43,887 bases of DNA. Origin: Candidatus Poribacteria bacterium. GTDB lineage: Bacteria; Poribacteria; WGA-4E; WGA-3G. Below, one piece after another: positions 17,191 through 24,911 of this stretch; the stretch's first letter is position 1; each line of letters opens with the position of its first letter. The notes below the pieces were generated by a model. The model made no database searches and was not told the origin of the DNA. It saw only the letters and a list, made by a program, of their open reading frames with translations. Where the stretch lies: contig PYJC01000155.1 in the NCBI GenBank assembly GCA_003635255.1, positions 1 through 43,887 of the forward strand. The letters are read 5' to 3'. The translations under genes were made by a program, and so were the position numbers.

Positions 17191-19038
17191 ATGAAAAAAT
17201 TGATTTGTTCATTGCTAACACTGAGTTTAGCACTGTTCGTTTTAACAGCAAGTTACGCCCAAGAAGATGCGGATATTGACATCTTGAGGGCAGCTGATGT
17301 TAATACTGACGGGATGATAAATATTCTTGATCTGGTGCTGGTCGCCGGGTTTTTCGGCGAGACACCCACCGAAGAACAAACCCTGAATCCAGATATCAAT
17401 GGTGATGGTAAGATCAATATCCTTGACTTGGTTCTTGTTGCAAGCCATTTTGGTGAAACCGTCAGACTACCTGCGGTCTTGGAGGGTGTGGAGCCAGGAG
17501 GCGGCTCGGAACTTATTCCGAACGATAGTATCATGCTGATGTTTGATCATCCACCGGAGGACATTACCGTCAGTGAAGGCGTTTTTACAATTACGGATAA
17601 TACTGTGACAATTACGGGACCCTTCACGCCCGGGACACTTGAACTAACGGTCACTTGGGCAGATGGTTCTGAAACACGCAATTATACGATCCGTCAACCT
17701 GCGGATTTCATGAGTTCGGAGCCAGAAAGCGGTTCAGAGCTGATCCCAAACGATAGTATCACCTTGACGTTTGATCATCCACCGGAGGATGTTACCGTCA
17801 GTGAAGGTGTTGCTACGATCACGGATAATACCGTGACAATCACGGGACCCTTCACTCCCGGCACGCTTGAACTAACGATCACTTGGGCAGATGATTCCGA
17901 AACACTCAACTATACCGTCCGTCAGTCTGCGGCTTTGGAGCGTGTGGAGCCAGCAGTTGCGTCGGAGCTTATCCCGAATGATAGTATCACCTTGACGTTT
18001 GATCATCCGCCGGAGGACGTTACGGTAAGTGAAGGCGTTGAGACGATCACGGATAATACCGTGACGATCACGGGTCCGTTCACACCCGGCACGCTGGAGT
18101 TGACGGTCACTTGGGCAGATGGTTCCGAGACACTTGATTATACCGTCCGTCAGCTTGTGGGTTTGGAGCGTGTGGAGCCTACAGTTGAGTCGGAGCTGAC
18201 TGTGGACGGCAGCATCACTCTGACGTTTGACAATCCACCAAAGGATGTTACCGTCAGTGAAGGCGTTTTCACAATCACGGGTAGTACCGTGACAATCACG
18301 GGACCGTTCACACCTGGCACGTTGGAGTTGACGATCACTTGGGCAGATGGAAGTGTAGCGTATACTTACACAGTTGCTGAACCGGATACCGAGTCACCCT
18401 CAATCACGGGTGGAACTATCAGTGATGGGGACGAAGATGTTAAGGCTGAAGCGATTAACAGTGGCGCACTGATTGAGATTGCGTTCAGCGAAGAGGTAAG
18501 CGGGACGATCGCACTGCAAACTGAAGCGGGTGATGATGTCGGTTGGCTTGGCAAAATCGAAGGTAGTAAAGGAACGCTTGAACTTGTCAAAGGCAAAGAA
18601 CTTGATCCTGAAACTACATACGTTATTGCGGGAAAAGTCGAAGATGCTGCTGGCAACGAAACCGATATCGACATTACTTTTGTCACTGCCAGTGCATACG
18701 ACGGCATCCCTATTGAAGTCACCGATGCGGACTTTGAGACCGTTGTACTCGGATCTAAGATCCCTATCGTGGTTGACTTCTATAAGGATGGGTGACCGTT
18801 CTGTCAAAGAATGGCGCCAGTTGTCGCCGAAATTGCCTTAGAGTACAAGGACACATTTATCGTTGCGAAATTGAATGCGATTAACAATCCGAAAACAAGT
18901 CTAAAATACCAAGTTAGAGGACACCCTACTTATCTTGTATTCCAAGATGAAAAAGTTGTTAAACGCTTCGGAGGCCAGACACCGAAAGGCGAGTTTGTCC
19001 AGAACGTTCTCAACGCTATAGATGTTGAGGAAAATTAA
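17191..19038 (+). CDS. Secreted dockerin-Ig-thioredoxin protein, predicted selenoprotein (UPFC)
   Basis: A 615-residue protein when the in-frame TGA at 18793-18795 is read as selenocysteine (residue 535). Order: signal peptide (1-23, ending ASYA); two dockerin type I-like calcium loops (about 32-92, DVNTDGMINILDL and DINGDGKINILDL); four near-identical 76-residue Ig-like repeats (about 97-400); a Big_5-like Ig domain (about 405-505); and a thioredoxin domain (about 508-615). The active site is D-F-Y-K-D-G-U-P-F-C, lining up with thioredoxin DFYADWCGPC, so TGA replaces the first redox Cys. The resolving Cys538 and the cis-Pro (RGHPTYLVF) are kept. The 75-residue frame from the ATG at 18811 lacks its own ribosome site. 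GGAGA precedes the start. An exported thiol-disulfide or peroxide-handling role is inferred. Confidence 0.85.
17479..18390 (+). repeat. Four 228-bp tandem repeats encoding 76-residue Ig-like domains
   Basis: The marker GAGCC(A/T) recurs at 17491, 17719, 17947 and 18175, exactly 228 bases apart each time. The repeats share long near-identical stretches (GPFTPGTLEL in all four) and stay in frame. The last unit is the most diverged. This indicates recent expansion by unequal recombination. Confidence 0.95.
18793..18795 (+). other. Predicted selenocysteine (UGA) codon
   Basis: This TGA stands at the first Cys position of the CxxC motif; the frame remains open for 80 more codons of thioredoxin fold to the TAA at 19036. 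Confidence 0.85.
18813..18828 (+). promoter_or_regulatory. Candidate SECIS hairpin of the first selenoprotein gene
   Basis: GGCG / CGCC closes the loop CCAGTTGT, starting 18 bases after the UGA. An A-U pair inside would leave a GUUG apical loop, and a U-G pair can extend the base. Position fits bacterial SECIS elements, but the stem is short and unverified. Confidence 0.4.
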
Positions 19039-19076
19039 GGGCAGACCCGTCAGGCATAACGATTGGAAACGCTATA

Positions 19077-19144
19077 GTGTAGGGCTGAGGTATAGGAAAT
19101 CCTGCTTAGCCTCGTCCTACACATCCCGCAAACTAACAGTTTGC
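19077..19144. repeat. Two intergenic hairpins between the selenoprotein genes
   Basis: GTGTAGG (19077-19083) pairs with CCTACAC (19116-19122), with inner complementary bits (AGGA/TCCT). Directly after, GCAAACT-AAC-AGTTTGC (19128-19144) forms a perfect 7-bp hairpin. No T-run follows, so these are more likely repeat-element or mRNA-processing structures than terminators. Confidence 0.65.
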
Positions 19145-19201
19145 TGTACGAGAACTCAGCGAATAATAAATTGCTCATCATTGTAATATCGGGAAGAATT
19201 T

Positions 19202-19810
19202 ATGAAAAGGTTGATCTGTTTGTTGCTAACATTAAGTTTAGCACTTGGATTTTTGGCAACAAGTTACGCCGAAGATGAAGAATTTGACGCTCGGAGTGGG
19301 TCTGATGTCAACGCTGATGGTTTCGTGAACATCCTTGATTTGACGTTCATTGCTTCACACCTTGGTGCAACGCCTGCTGAAGATCAGATTCCCAACCCAG
19401 ATATCAACAGAGATGGCATCGTCAACATCCTCGATTTGGTGCTTGTGGCAGGTTACTTCGGCAAAACATCTGGGATCCCCTTTGAAGTCACCGATGCGAC
19501 TTTTGACGACATTGTGCTGGGTTCCGAACTGCCGATAGTTGTGGAATTCAAATCTGAGTTCTGAATATACTGTATACTGATGAAGCCTGTGGTCACAGCC
19601 GTCGCATTAGAATATCGGGATACCTTCACTTTCGCCAGATTGGACGTGAACACCCAGCCCGAAAAAACAATTGAATACCACATACGTGGCACCCCGACCT
19701 ATATTGTGTTCAAAGATGGTGAGATGATAGGCGGATTTGTAGGGGCAATGCCAAGTACTAACTTGGTGGAGAACATTCTCGGCATGTTAGGAATTGAAGA
19801 GACTGAATAG
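19202..19810 (+). CDS. Secreted dockerin-thioredoxin protein, predicted selenoprotein (UIYC)
   Basis: A 202-residue protein when the in-frame TGA at 19562-19564 is read as selenocysteine (residue 121). It is a paralogue of the preceding gene without the Ig repeats: signal peptide (1-23, ending TSYA); two dockerin-like loops (about 32-90, DVNADGFVNILDL and DINRDGIVNILDL); then a thioredoxin domain (about 92-202). The active site reads F-K-S-E-F-U-I-Y-C, with Sec and Cys124 exactly where the paralogue has U-P-F-C. The cis-Pro strand RGTPTYIVF and the C-terminal helix align without gaps. The 76-residue frame from the ATG at 19580 is the C-terminal half and has no ribosome site. GGGAAG lies 7 bases before the ATG. 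Weakening points: Trp and Gly-Pro of classic thioredoxin are absent. Confidence 0.82.
19562..19564 (+). other. Predicted selenocysteine (UGA) codon
   Basis: In-frame TGA at the position equivalent to 18793-18795 of the upstream paralogue; the frame then stays open for 81 codons to the TAG at 19808. Confidence 0.83.
19587..19598 (+). promoter_or_regulatory. Candidate SECIS hairpin of the second selenoprotein gene
   Basis: CTGT-GGTC-ACAG: a 4-bp stem with the apical loop GGUC, 23 bases after the UGA. A GGUC in the apical loop resembles the SelB-recognised loop of Escherichia coli fdhF. The stem is short and would need folding checks. Confidence 0.42.
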
Positions 19811-19838
19811 GGTTTTGGTGAATTAAGACTTATTAGTT

Positions 19839-19868
19839 TAACCCCCTAAATCCCCCTTATCAGGGGGA
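19839..19868. repeat. Palindromic intergenic repeat, TAACCCCCTAA family
   Basis: TAACCCCCTAAATCCCCC followed by TTATCA and GGGGGA folds as TCCCCC/GGGGGA. It lies between convergent genes and could act as a bidirectional transcription stop. A second copy is at 26143-26170. Confidence 0.85.
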
Positions 19869-19897
19869 CTTTGATATGAATTTTATCGGCAATTTTA

Positions 19898-21844
19898 CTA
19901 AGCGGCACCTTTGGAAAGTATGCCTGCTCGAACAGATAGCCCCTGTCGGTGATAAAACCACCATTCCAATAGCAAGACAATAAATGCAAGCAGTGCCGGT
20001 ATCCGCCATATCTCCTGTGTCATCGGCTGGAATCCACCTGCTGTTGCTGCGGGTACTTCTGGTACGGGTGCTGTTGCGGAGTGCGAGAGTGCCGATACTT
20101 TCGCATCAAGCAGATTAACCGTGAACCGCTCAAGCTGCGTGTCATCGGCAAAGAGTGTATAAACCCCTACCTGATCTGTTTCGGTAAATATGGAATCAGC
20201 CACGCGAATCCGCTTTTTATCAGGCTTTTGCACCGAGAGGGTAACACTATCGCTCATAGGGGCAATCTTCACCTGCTCTCCAGTCCGAAACGCGTGCCGA
20301 GTCTGCACCGTATCAGACGTAAGGGGTTGGAGCAGTGTGCTTCTCGCCTCAAGCCATGCTAAACATTGATAGACAAACAGGGGTCCATCAATAGATGTCG
20401 CGAAGTCAGAGATCCGTGGGTTGAACGCATCGAACTCGAAAACAAGAAACTGGCTATCTGCTTCGGAAGCGAGCCATATCAATGCGCCTTTCTCTGTTTC
20501 GACAAGTGATTGACTTAAAAGCGGTAACCTTCGGTGTGTAGATCCATGCACCTGTAATTTTTGCAATGACACATTTGCCATGAGTGGATGGGTTTCATCT
20601 GTCTTGATAACGCGTCCAATTCCGGTATCTGTTTCTATAGTGCGACTCTCCGCTGCTATAAATGGCAGATTGCTACCCGGATTGATGAAGATTAAATGCG
20701 TGCCGGATGCCACTTCAGAAAAACTCTCGAAAGCCTCTTGACCAGAAGGCGTACCCCCATCAAAAATTGCTATATCCGCATCGTTAGTGCCGTGATAGTC
20801 CGATGGCGTAATTGTGCTCAGTTGCGTGTGACTGCCATAAGATTTTAGAAGTCGCGGCAGCAAAGAATTCTGATTGTCGCTGACAAGTAAGATTCTCAGT
20901 GGAGAGACAGCAGGCAAGATTGCTGAGGCACTGTTATCAAGCGTGAAGTCGTCTGCTTCTGCTAACCGGAGATGCGCGCTGATAATCCGCTGCTCCAAAC
21001 CGCTCGGATCCCCTGAAAACAGAATCGATTTAGTTTCGCCGGGAGGGATAGCTGCTGTTTTCTCATCAAGCTGAACGTTTTCGACCGCCAATTGAACATC
21101 AATTTCTCTGAGCGTATCCGTGAAATTCTGGACACCCACCAGCACTTTATACCGGTCTGCTACCCTTTCGACGCTGAAATGAACGATACCGACATTCTCA
21201 GCATCCGCGCCGACTCCAATTTTATGAATTGACAGCGGGGTATCTGGCAAATTTTCAAAGTTGTCGCTGATAAAGAAGACGTTATCTTGTGGCGACTCAG
21301 AATAGCGTGCCGCCGCATCAAAGACAGGACGCAGATCGCGTGGTATGTGGGTCGGTGTGATATTTGTTATAGCACTCTGGAGCTTGGAGGTATCTATCGT
21401 GAAGGCTTCTCGGATATAGGCATCGGATTCGGAAGGACTTGTCACCATGAGCATCATCCCACCCGTCGCAGAGACCTGTTCTATGTGCTTCAGTGCTGCC
21501 TGTTTTGCCAAATCGAGGCGGGTTTTTCCTTTTTCTGCTGACAGCATACTGGCAGTGTTATCAACAATGAGGATCGCTCTGCCCGCCATAAATCCGGGTC
21601 TACGTAACGCTGGACGTGCTACGCTAAATGTGACAAGCAATAAGAACAGCACTTGTAGCAGTGGAAGTAAGATGTTGCGGAGGCGTTGGAACGGGACGTT
21701 TGCTCTCCGATCCTCATCAGTGGAGAGCCAGAGCATGATGCTGGGAACGAGATGGGGGTGGCGGCGCAATTTCAGAAAATGGAGTGCCACCACGATAGGG
21801 ATGACTCCGAGCAGATAAAACGCGGCAGGGTTCAGGAACTGCAT
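19898..21844 (-). CDS. BatA-like membrane protein with von Willebrand factor A domain
   Basis: A 648-residue inner-membrane protein. The N-terminus (residues 1-85) has the BatA/aerotolerance N-terminal pattern: F-L-N-P-A-A at the start, membrane segments at about 5-23 and 58-76, and HFLKLRR between. The vWA domain follows with the MIDAS motif I-V-D-N-T-A-S-M at D95-S99 (Asn-Thr-Ala variant of DxSxS). A long beta-rich middle and a C-terminal membrane helix (about 612-632) complete it. Such proteins are usually paired with MoxR ATPases, but none is in the window. A GGAGAGG site precedes the ATG. It follows the small helical gene by 51 bases on the same strand. Confidence 0.82.
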   Translation of the reverse strand: MQFLNPAAFYLLGVIPIVVALHFLKLRRHPHLVPSIMLWLSTDEDRRANVPFQRLRNILLPLLQVLFLLLVTFSVARPALRRPGFMAGRAILIVDNTASMLSAEKGKTRLDLAKQAALKHIEQVSATGGMMLMVTSPSESDAYIREAFTIDTSKLQSAITNITPTHIPRDLRPVFDAAARYSESPQDNVFFISDNFENLPDTPLSIHKIGVGADAENVGIVHFSVERVADRYKVLVGVQNFTDTLREIDVQLAVENVQLDEKTAAIPPGETKSILFSGDPSGLEQRIISAHLRLAEADDFTLDNSASAILPAVSPLRILLVSDNQNSLLPRLLKSYGSHTQLSTITPSDYHGTNDADIAIFDGGTPSGQEAFESFSEVASGTHLIFINPGSNLPFIAAESRTIETDTGIGRVIKTDETHPLMANVSLQKLQVHGSTHRRLPLLSQSLVETEKGALIWLASEADSQFLVFEFDAFNPRISDFATSIDGPLFVYQCLAWLEARSTLLQPLTSDTVQTRHAFRTGEQVKIAPMSDSVTLSVQKPDKKRIRVADSIFTETDQVGVYTLFADDTQLERFTVNLLDAKVSALSHSATAPVPEVPAATAGGFQPMTQEIWRIPALLAFIVLLLEWWFYHRQGLSVRAGILSKGAA

Positions 21845-21895
21845 TTTCGCCTCTCCGCGGTCCTTTCGATGAAATTTTCAAAGCAAAACTTGTTG

Positions 21896-22291
21896 TTAAG
21901 CGTTTTCTTCTTTTTCCTTGAGACTTTGCATGACCTCTTCAGCATCCTGTTTGCCGACTTCGCCGTAGTCTTGCAAACGCTCACACGATGCTAGGACCTT
22001 ATCATGTTCATCAAGTTCCAAATAGAGGCTTGCCAGATTCTTATGCATCTCCCGAAATACACCTGGCCAATTCCGCTCACCTTCTTTGTCAACAATGCGG
22101 GTCGCATTCTCAAGCGCAGTGTTGACGATGGCATCTAAGTCGGCTTTCTCCTCATCTGAAATACGAAAGTCTGCCTGTTTACGTTTTTCGTTGTAGGCTT
22201 TTAATTGCCCCAATGCTTTGTCGCATTCGTTGTATGTTTTTTCTATGCTTAACGCACCTTCAAAAATTTTTGATAAAAATCCAAATTTCAT
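21896..22291 (-). CDS. Small helical hypothetical protein (TPR-like)
   Basis: A 131-residue, charged, almost fully helical protein that I do not recognise. The middle segment (WPGVFREMHKNLASLYLELDEHDKVLASCERLQDYG, in parts) has the spacing of a TPR pair of helices. No signal peptide or membrane segment is seen, so it is probably cytoplasmic. GGAGAGACC lies right before the ATG. It is placed between the LamG protein and the BatA-like protein on the same strand, which suggests co-transcription and perhaps a partner role for the latter. Confidence 0.65.
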   Translation of the reverse strand: MKFGFLSKIFEGALSIEKTYNECDKALGQLKAYNEKRKQADFRISDEEKADLDAIVNTALENATRIVDKEGERNWPGVFREMHKNLASLYLELDEHDKVLASCERLQDYGEVGKQDAEEVMQSLKEKEENA

Positions 22292-22311
22292 GGTCTCTCC
22301 AAACCGGTGTA

Positions 22312-22339
22312 GGGTGAGACATACCTAATTGTCTCACCC
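22312..22339. repeat. Perfect 10-bp hairpin between the LamG and small helical genes
   Basis: GGGTGAGACA (22312-22321) and TGTCTCACCC (22330-22339) pair perfectly around an 8-base loop. No T-run follows on either strand, so it may be an mRNA stability or partial termination element between co-directional genes. Confidence 0.75.
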
Positions 22340-22352
22340 ACAAATAGTAGCA

Positions 22353-23129
22353 TTAGAAATCGGTTTTCAGTTCCCCCCAGGTTACTGCCAATTTATCACG
22401 GGCTTCGACTGCCAGCACACCGGGAATACTGAGTTCCATAGATGCTTTAATTTCTTCTTCAGTCAACGCCGCGGCGTATATGACGACTTCATCGATAATC
22501 GCGTCCTCTACTTTGTGGAGGGTAGGGTTCTCGCCTGCACCGATGTAAATCGCCGCCTCTTTATGCTTAGGCAAATCAAAATTCTCCACCTGGGAACCGA
22601 TAAATTCGCCGTTGATATAGATTTTACCATCTTTTCCATCGGCAACCATAACGTAGTGGTACCACTCTTTCAATTCAAATTTGAAGTTCCCGAGGCTCTT
22701 ATCAGCGTGATGACCGGCATCCCAGAACGGGTTGAAATTCGGGTTCACCATAATCCGGTATTCGCAACATCCAGCAGCAGCGGCTTCAATCGAGATGATC
22801 CCATCGTACGCGTTGTGTGCATTAAGGTAAAACCACGCTTCCATCGTGATTACGCCCTTCTCGCCGACCGGAACGATAAAATTATTCGCAGCCATCTGGA
22901 CGACACCACCGTTGAGACGTATCCCTTTTTTGAAGGCACCGTTAACAAGTGATCCTTTCCCCGCAAGTTCTGCGGTGTTCCCGTTACCGGAATCGTCAGT
23001 AACTTTGTTACCGTTCAGCTTGTCAAAAGAGTAATAGACAAGAATGTCTTCCTTTTCGACAGCATAAGAGAGACTCACAGCGAATATGCATACTGCTGAA
23101 AGCCCCAACAGAAATAGACTTCTACGCAT
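22353..23129 (-). CDS. Secreted LamG / concanavalin-like domain protein
   Basis: A 258-residue protein with a signal peptide (1-23, ending SLSYA), then one LamG-type jelly-roll domain (about 28-235). The recognisable features are YYSFD at its start, the EAWFYL strand, the WYHYVMVADGKDGKIYINGE hairpin (in parts) and the closing DEVVIYAAALTEEEI. Such domains bind glycans or proteins outside the cell. The last residues (DKLAVTWGELK) form a conserved-looking tail seen by eye in similar secreted proteins of this kind of genome; this is recollection, not a search. Start at 23129 is set by GGAGG 7 bases upstream; the longer frame starts inside the -35 box. Confidence 0.85.
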   Translation of the reverse strand: MRRSLFLLGLSAVCIFAVSLSYAVEKEDILVYYSFDKLNGNKVTDDSGNGNTAELAGKGSLVNGAFKKGIRLNGGVVQMAANNFIVPVGEKGVITMEAWFYLNAHNAYDGIISIEAAAAGCCEYRIMVNPNFNPFWDAGHHADKSLGNFKFELKEWYHYVMVADGKDGKIYINGEFIGSQVENFDLPKHKEAAIYIGAGENPTLHKVEDAIIDEVVIYAAALTEEEIKASMELSIPGVLAVEARDKLAVTWGELKTDF

Positions 23130-23163
23130 TGCTCTGCCTCCTTTGGTATTTTTAACTGAAATA

Positions 23164-23192
23164 ATTCTAACACAAATACGTAATAGTGTCAA
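23164..23192 (-). promoter_or_regulatory. Strong sigma70 promoter of the LamG gene
   Basis: On the minus strand TTGACA (23192-23187), 17 bases, TAGAAT (23169-23164): 11 of 12 consensus positions. It gives a leader of about 28 bases carrying AAAGGAGG. Confidence 0.85.
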
Positions 23193-23202
23193 AGGATTAT
23201 TT

Positions 23203-23255
23203 GGTTATGGGTTATGAGTTATCAGTTTTCAGTTGTCAGCCGTTGGCTTCAGCAC
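23203..23255. repeat. Heptamer-repeat tract upstream of uppP
   Basis: GGTTATGGGTTATGAGTTATC continues as AGTTTTCAGTTGTCAG: degenerate period-7 units of the same family as at 29020-29117. Confidence 0.6.
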
Positions 23256-23335
23256 AGTTGTAGAGTTCCCGTAATTTCTTGATAACTGATCCTTCATCCC
23301 TTTCCATTGTAAGTATGCCTAAGGATAATTTCATC

Positions 23336-23364
23336 TTGCGAATTCGCTCGCAAAGTGCTACAAT
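23336..23364 (+). promoter_or_regulatory. Sigma70 promoter of uppP (leaderless)
   Basis: TTGCGA (23336-23341), 17 bases, TACAAT (23359-23364). Only six bases lie between the -10 box and the ATG at 23371, so the mRNA should begin at the start codon. No ribosome site is present. Confidence 0.75.
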
Positions 23365-23370
23365 AACGCC

Positions 23371-24231
23371 ATGACCTTTCTTGAAGCGATTCTTCTCGGA
23401 ATTTTACAAGGCTTAACCGAATTCCTACCCATCAGCAGCTCAGGACACCTCGTTTTGGCGCAGACGTTCCTCGGATTGAAGGAGCCACTCGTCTTTTTTG
23501 ACGTGATGCTTCACGTCGGGACGTTGGCGGCTGTACTCGTCGTATATCGTGAAGCCATAGGAAAGTTAGCGATAGATGGGATTTCTGCACTCGCGTCCCC
23601 TCAACTTTGGCGGGAACCGAGTGCTACTTTCAACACATCAAGCGAACTTAAGTTTATATGGTTAATATTGCTCGGTTCTATTCCGACGGGTGTCATCGCG
23701 GTGCTATTCAAGGATCAGTTAGAATCTTTTTTCCATGAAGTCCGACTCGTGAGTGTTATGTTAATTCTGACAGGTCTTATTCTGCAACTGCCTAGGGGAA
23801 ACACCCAAGCAAAAACACTTCGCAAACGGGATGTGGAAGGTGGTGATACGTCAAGCAGTGAATTGAAGACGTGGCACGCGCCGCTCATTGGGATTGCGCA
23901 AGGGTGCGCTATTACACCGGGTATCTCTCGCTCCGGCACGACAATCTCGTTGGCTCTATTTTTGGGGATTCCAGCGAAAACGGCTGCAGAATACTCCTTT
24001 CTGCTCTCAATTCCTGCGATACTTGGGGCGGTTGTGCTGAAAATTCGAGATGTCGGAGATACGGCTATATCCTTACACATCGTTGGTGCCGGGATGCTCG
24101 CTGCGTTTATCGTCGGTTATATTGCATTGCGGTTCCTGTTAGCCGTGCTAAACCGAGGCAAATTCTCTCTGTTTTCCTATTACTGTATCGCTTTAGGACT
24201 TGTTTCGCTCTTAATTGCCTTAACCCAGTAA
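23371..24231 (+). CDS. uppP: Undecaprenyl-diphosphatase
   Basis: A 286-residue multi-pass inner-membrane protein of the BacA/UppP family. It removes a phosphate from undecaprenyl diphosphate so the lipid carrier of cell-wall synthesis can be reused; high dosage gives bacitracin resistance. Both catalytic signatures are clear: QGLTEFLPISSSGH (13-26, with the Glu and Ser/His) and PGISRSGTT in the second half. The loop between the halves holds a charged insert (KTLRKRDVEGGDTSSSELKT, residues about 150-170). The start lies at the predicted transcription start with no ribosome site. Its 3' end overlaps the convergent methyltransferase gene by 52 bases. Confidence 0.95.
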   Translation: MTFLEAILLGILQGLTEFLPISSSGHLVLAQTFLGLKEPLVFFDVMLHVGTLAAVLVVYREAIGKLAIDGISALASPQLWREPSATFNTSSELKFIWLILLGSIPTGVIAVLFKDQLESFFHEVRLVSVMLILTGLILQLPRGNTQAKTLRKRDVEGGDTSSSELKTWHAPLIGIAQGCAITPGISRSGTTISLALFLGIPAKTAAEYSFLLSIPAILGAVVLKIRDVGDTAISLHIVGAGMLAAFIVGYIALRFLLAVLNRGKFSLFSYYCIALGLVSLLIALTQ

Positions 24232-24875
24232 GTCGCAACACATCCAAGGATTTTCTGATTATAGTGCCGCACCTCTGGTACGACTCCGATACTCTTCAGG
24301 ATGTCGCAAATCTTTCTATCGTCTTGCAGTGTGTTTCGGATCCATTTTTTTCCGGTACACCTATAAATCAGCGTGGCGAGATACATCTGCAACGGTTTGA
24401 GTCTGAAGCGTTTGAGATAGCGGAGTGGGAATCCGAACCCATGTCCGGAGACAGCAAGTGTCCCACCCGGTTTTAAGACGCGTGCGAGTTCAGTCAAAGC
24501 AGTCTTGTCGTCAGGGACGTGTGGCATGACGAGGAAACAGGTTACGAGATCAAAAGTTTCGTCTGCGAACGGCAATGTCGGGAGTGAAGCACGCAGTAAG
24601 GTAGGGATTGCAGTCGGCTTTTTAACTAATTTTTCGATTTGCGAGTGTCCAAATACCAAGAAGATCTCATCTATATCAACACCGATGAGAAGTTCCGGTG
24701 CGTCGGCGGAGAGTGCGACAAGAAGATTTCCCGGTCCGCACCCGACATCCAATACTTTCTTGCCGATAGCATTGATATTCAGTGTATCAAGTTGTTTTCG
24801 CGTTGTGCCGCGTTTTAGTTCATAGTAAGCGTTCTGAATGTAGGCGGCATGCCATTTTGTTAATCTATCTTTCAT
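24180..24875 (-). CDS. Class I SAM-dependent methyltransferase
   Basis: A 231-residue protein of the Methyltransf_11/UbiE-like type. The SAM-binding motif I is KVLDVGCGPGNLL (about 36-48), motif II GVDID, and motif post-III VLKPGGTLAVSGHG. The C-terminal third is specific to this protein and gives the substrate pocket; the substrate is unknown. It lies 36 bases downstream of the GT4 glycosyltransferase on the same strand, so a role in modifying a surface glycan or lipid is a guess from context. The tail overlaps the end of uppP by 52 bases on the opposite strand. The ribosome site is weak (GAAGAG). Confidence 0.85.
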   Translation of the reverse strand: MKDRLTKWHAAYIQNAYYELKRGTTRKQLDTLNINAIGKKVLDVGCGPGNLLVALSADAPELLIGVDIDEIFLVFGHSQIEKLVKKPTAIPTLLRASLPTLPFADETFDLVTCFLVMPHVPDDKTALTELARVLKPGGTLAVSGHGFGFPLRYLKRFRLKPLQMYLATLIYRCTGKKWIRNTLQDDRKICDILKSIGVVPEVRHYNQKILGCVATYWVKAIKSETSPKAIQ

Positions 24876-24911
24876 CTCTTCACGATACAGAATTGAACCA
24901 ACTACAAATTG

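Noticed and set aside
17479..18390. CRISPR-like or satellite repeat
   Set aside because: The 228-bp units are coding, in frame and without unique spacers.
18811..19038. Independent 75-residue thioredoxin-like gene
   Set aside because: It is in the exact frame of the gene upstream, lacks a ribosome site, and lacks the first third of the fold; better explained as the part after a recoded TGA.
18793..19564. Whole-genome reassignment of TGA to Trp or Gly
   Set aside because: TGA ends other well-formed genes here (SDR at 11599, PQQ protein at 14394, small protein at 34738), and both in-frame TGA stand at a redox Cys column and not at Trp or Gly.
19580..19810. Independent 76-residue thioredoxin-like gene
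   Set aside because: Same reasons as for 18811-19038; continuous with 19202 through the TGA at 19562.
22329..22952. 207-codon plus-strand frame
   Set aside because: It is antisense to the LamG gene, which has a signal peptide, promoter and ribosome site; no own ribosome site.
23871..24476. 201-codon plus-strand frame
   Set aside because: Shadow of uppP and the methyltransferase in another frame, no ribosome site.
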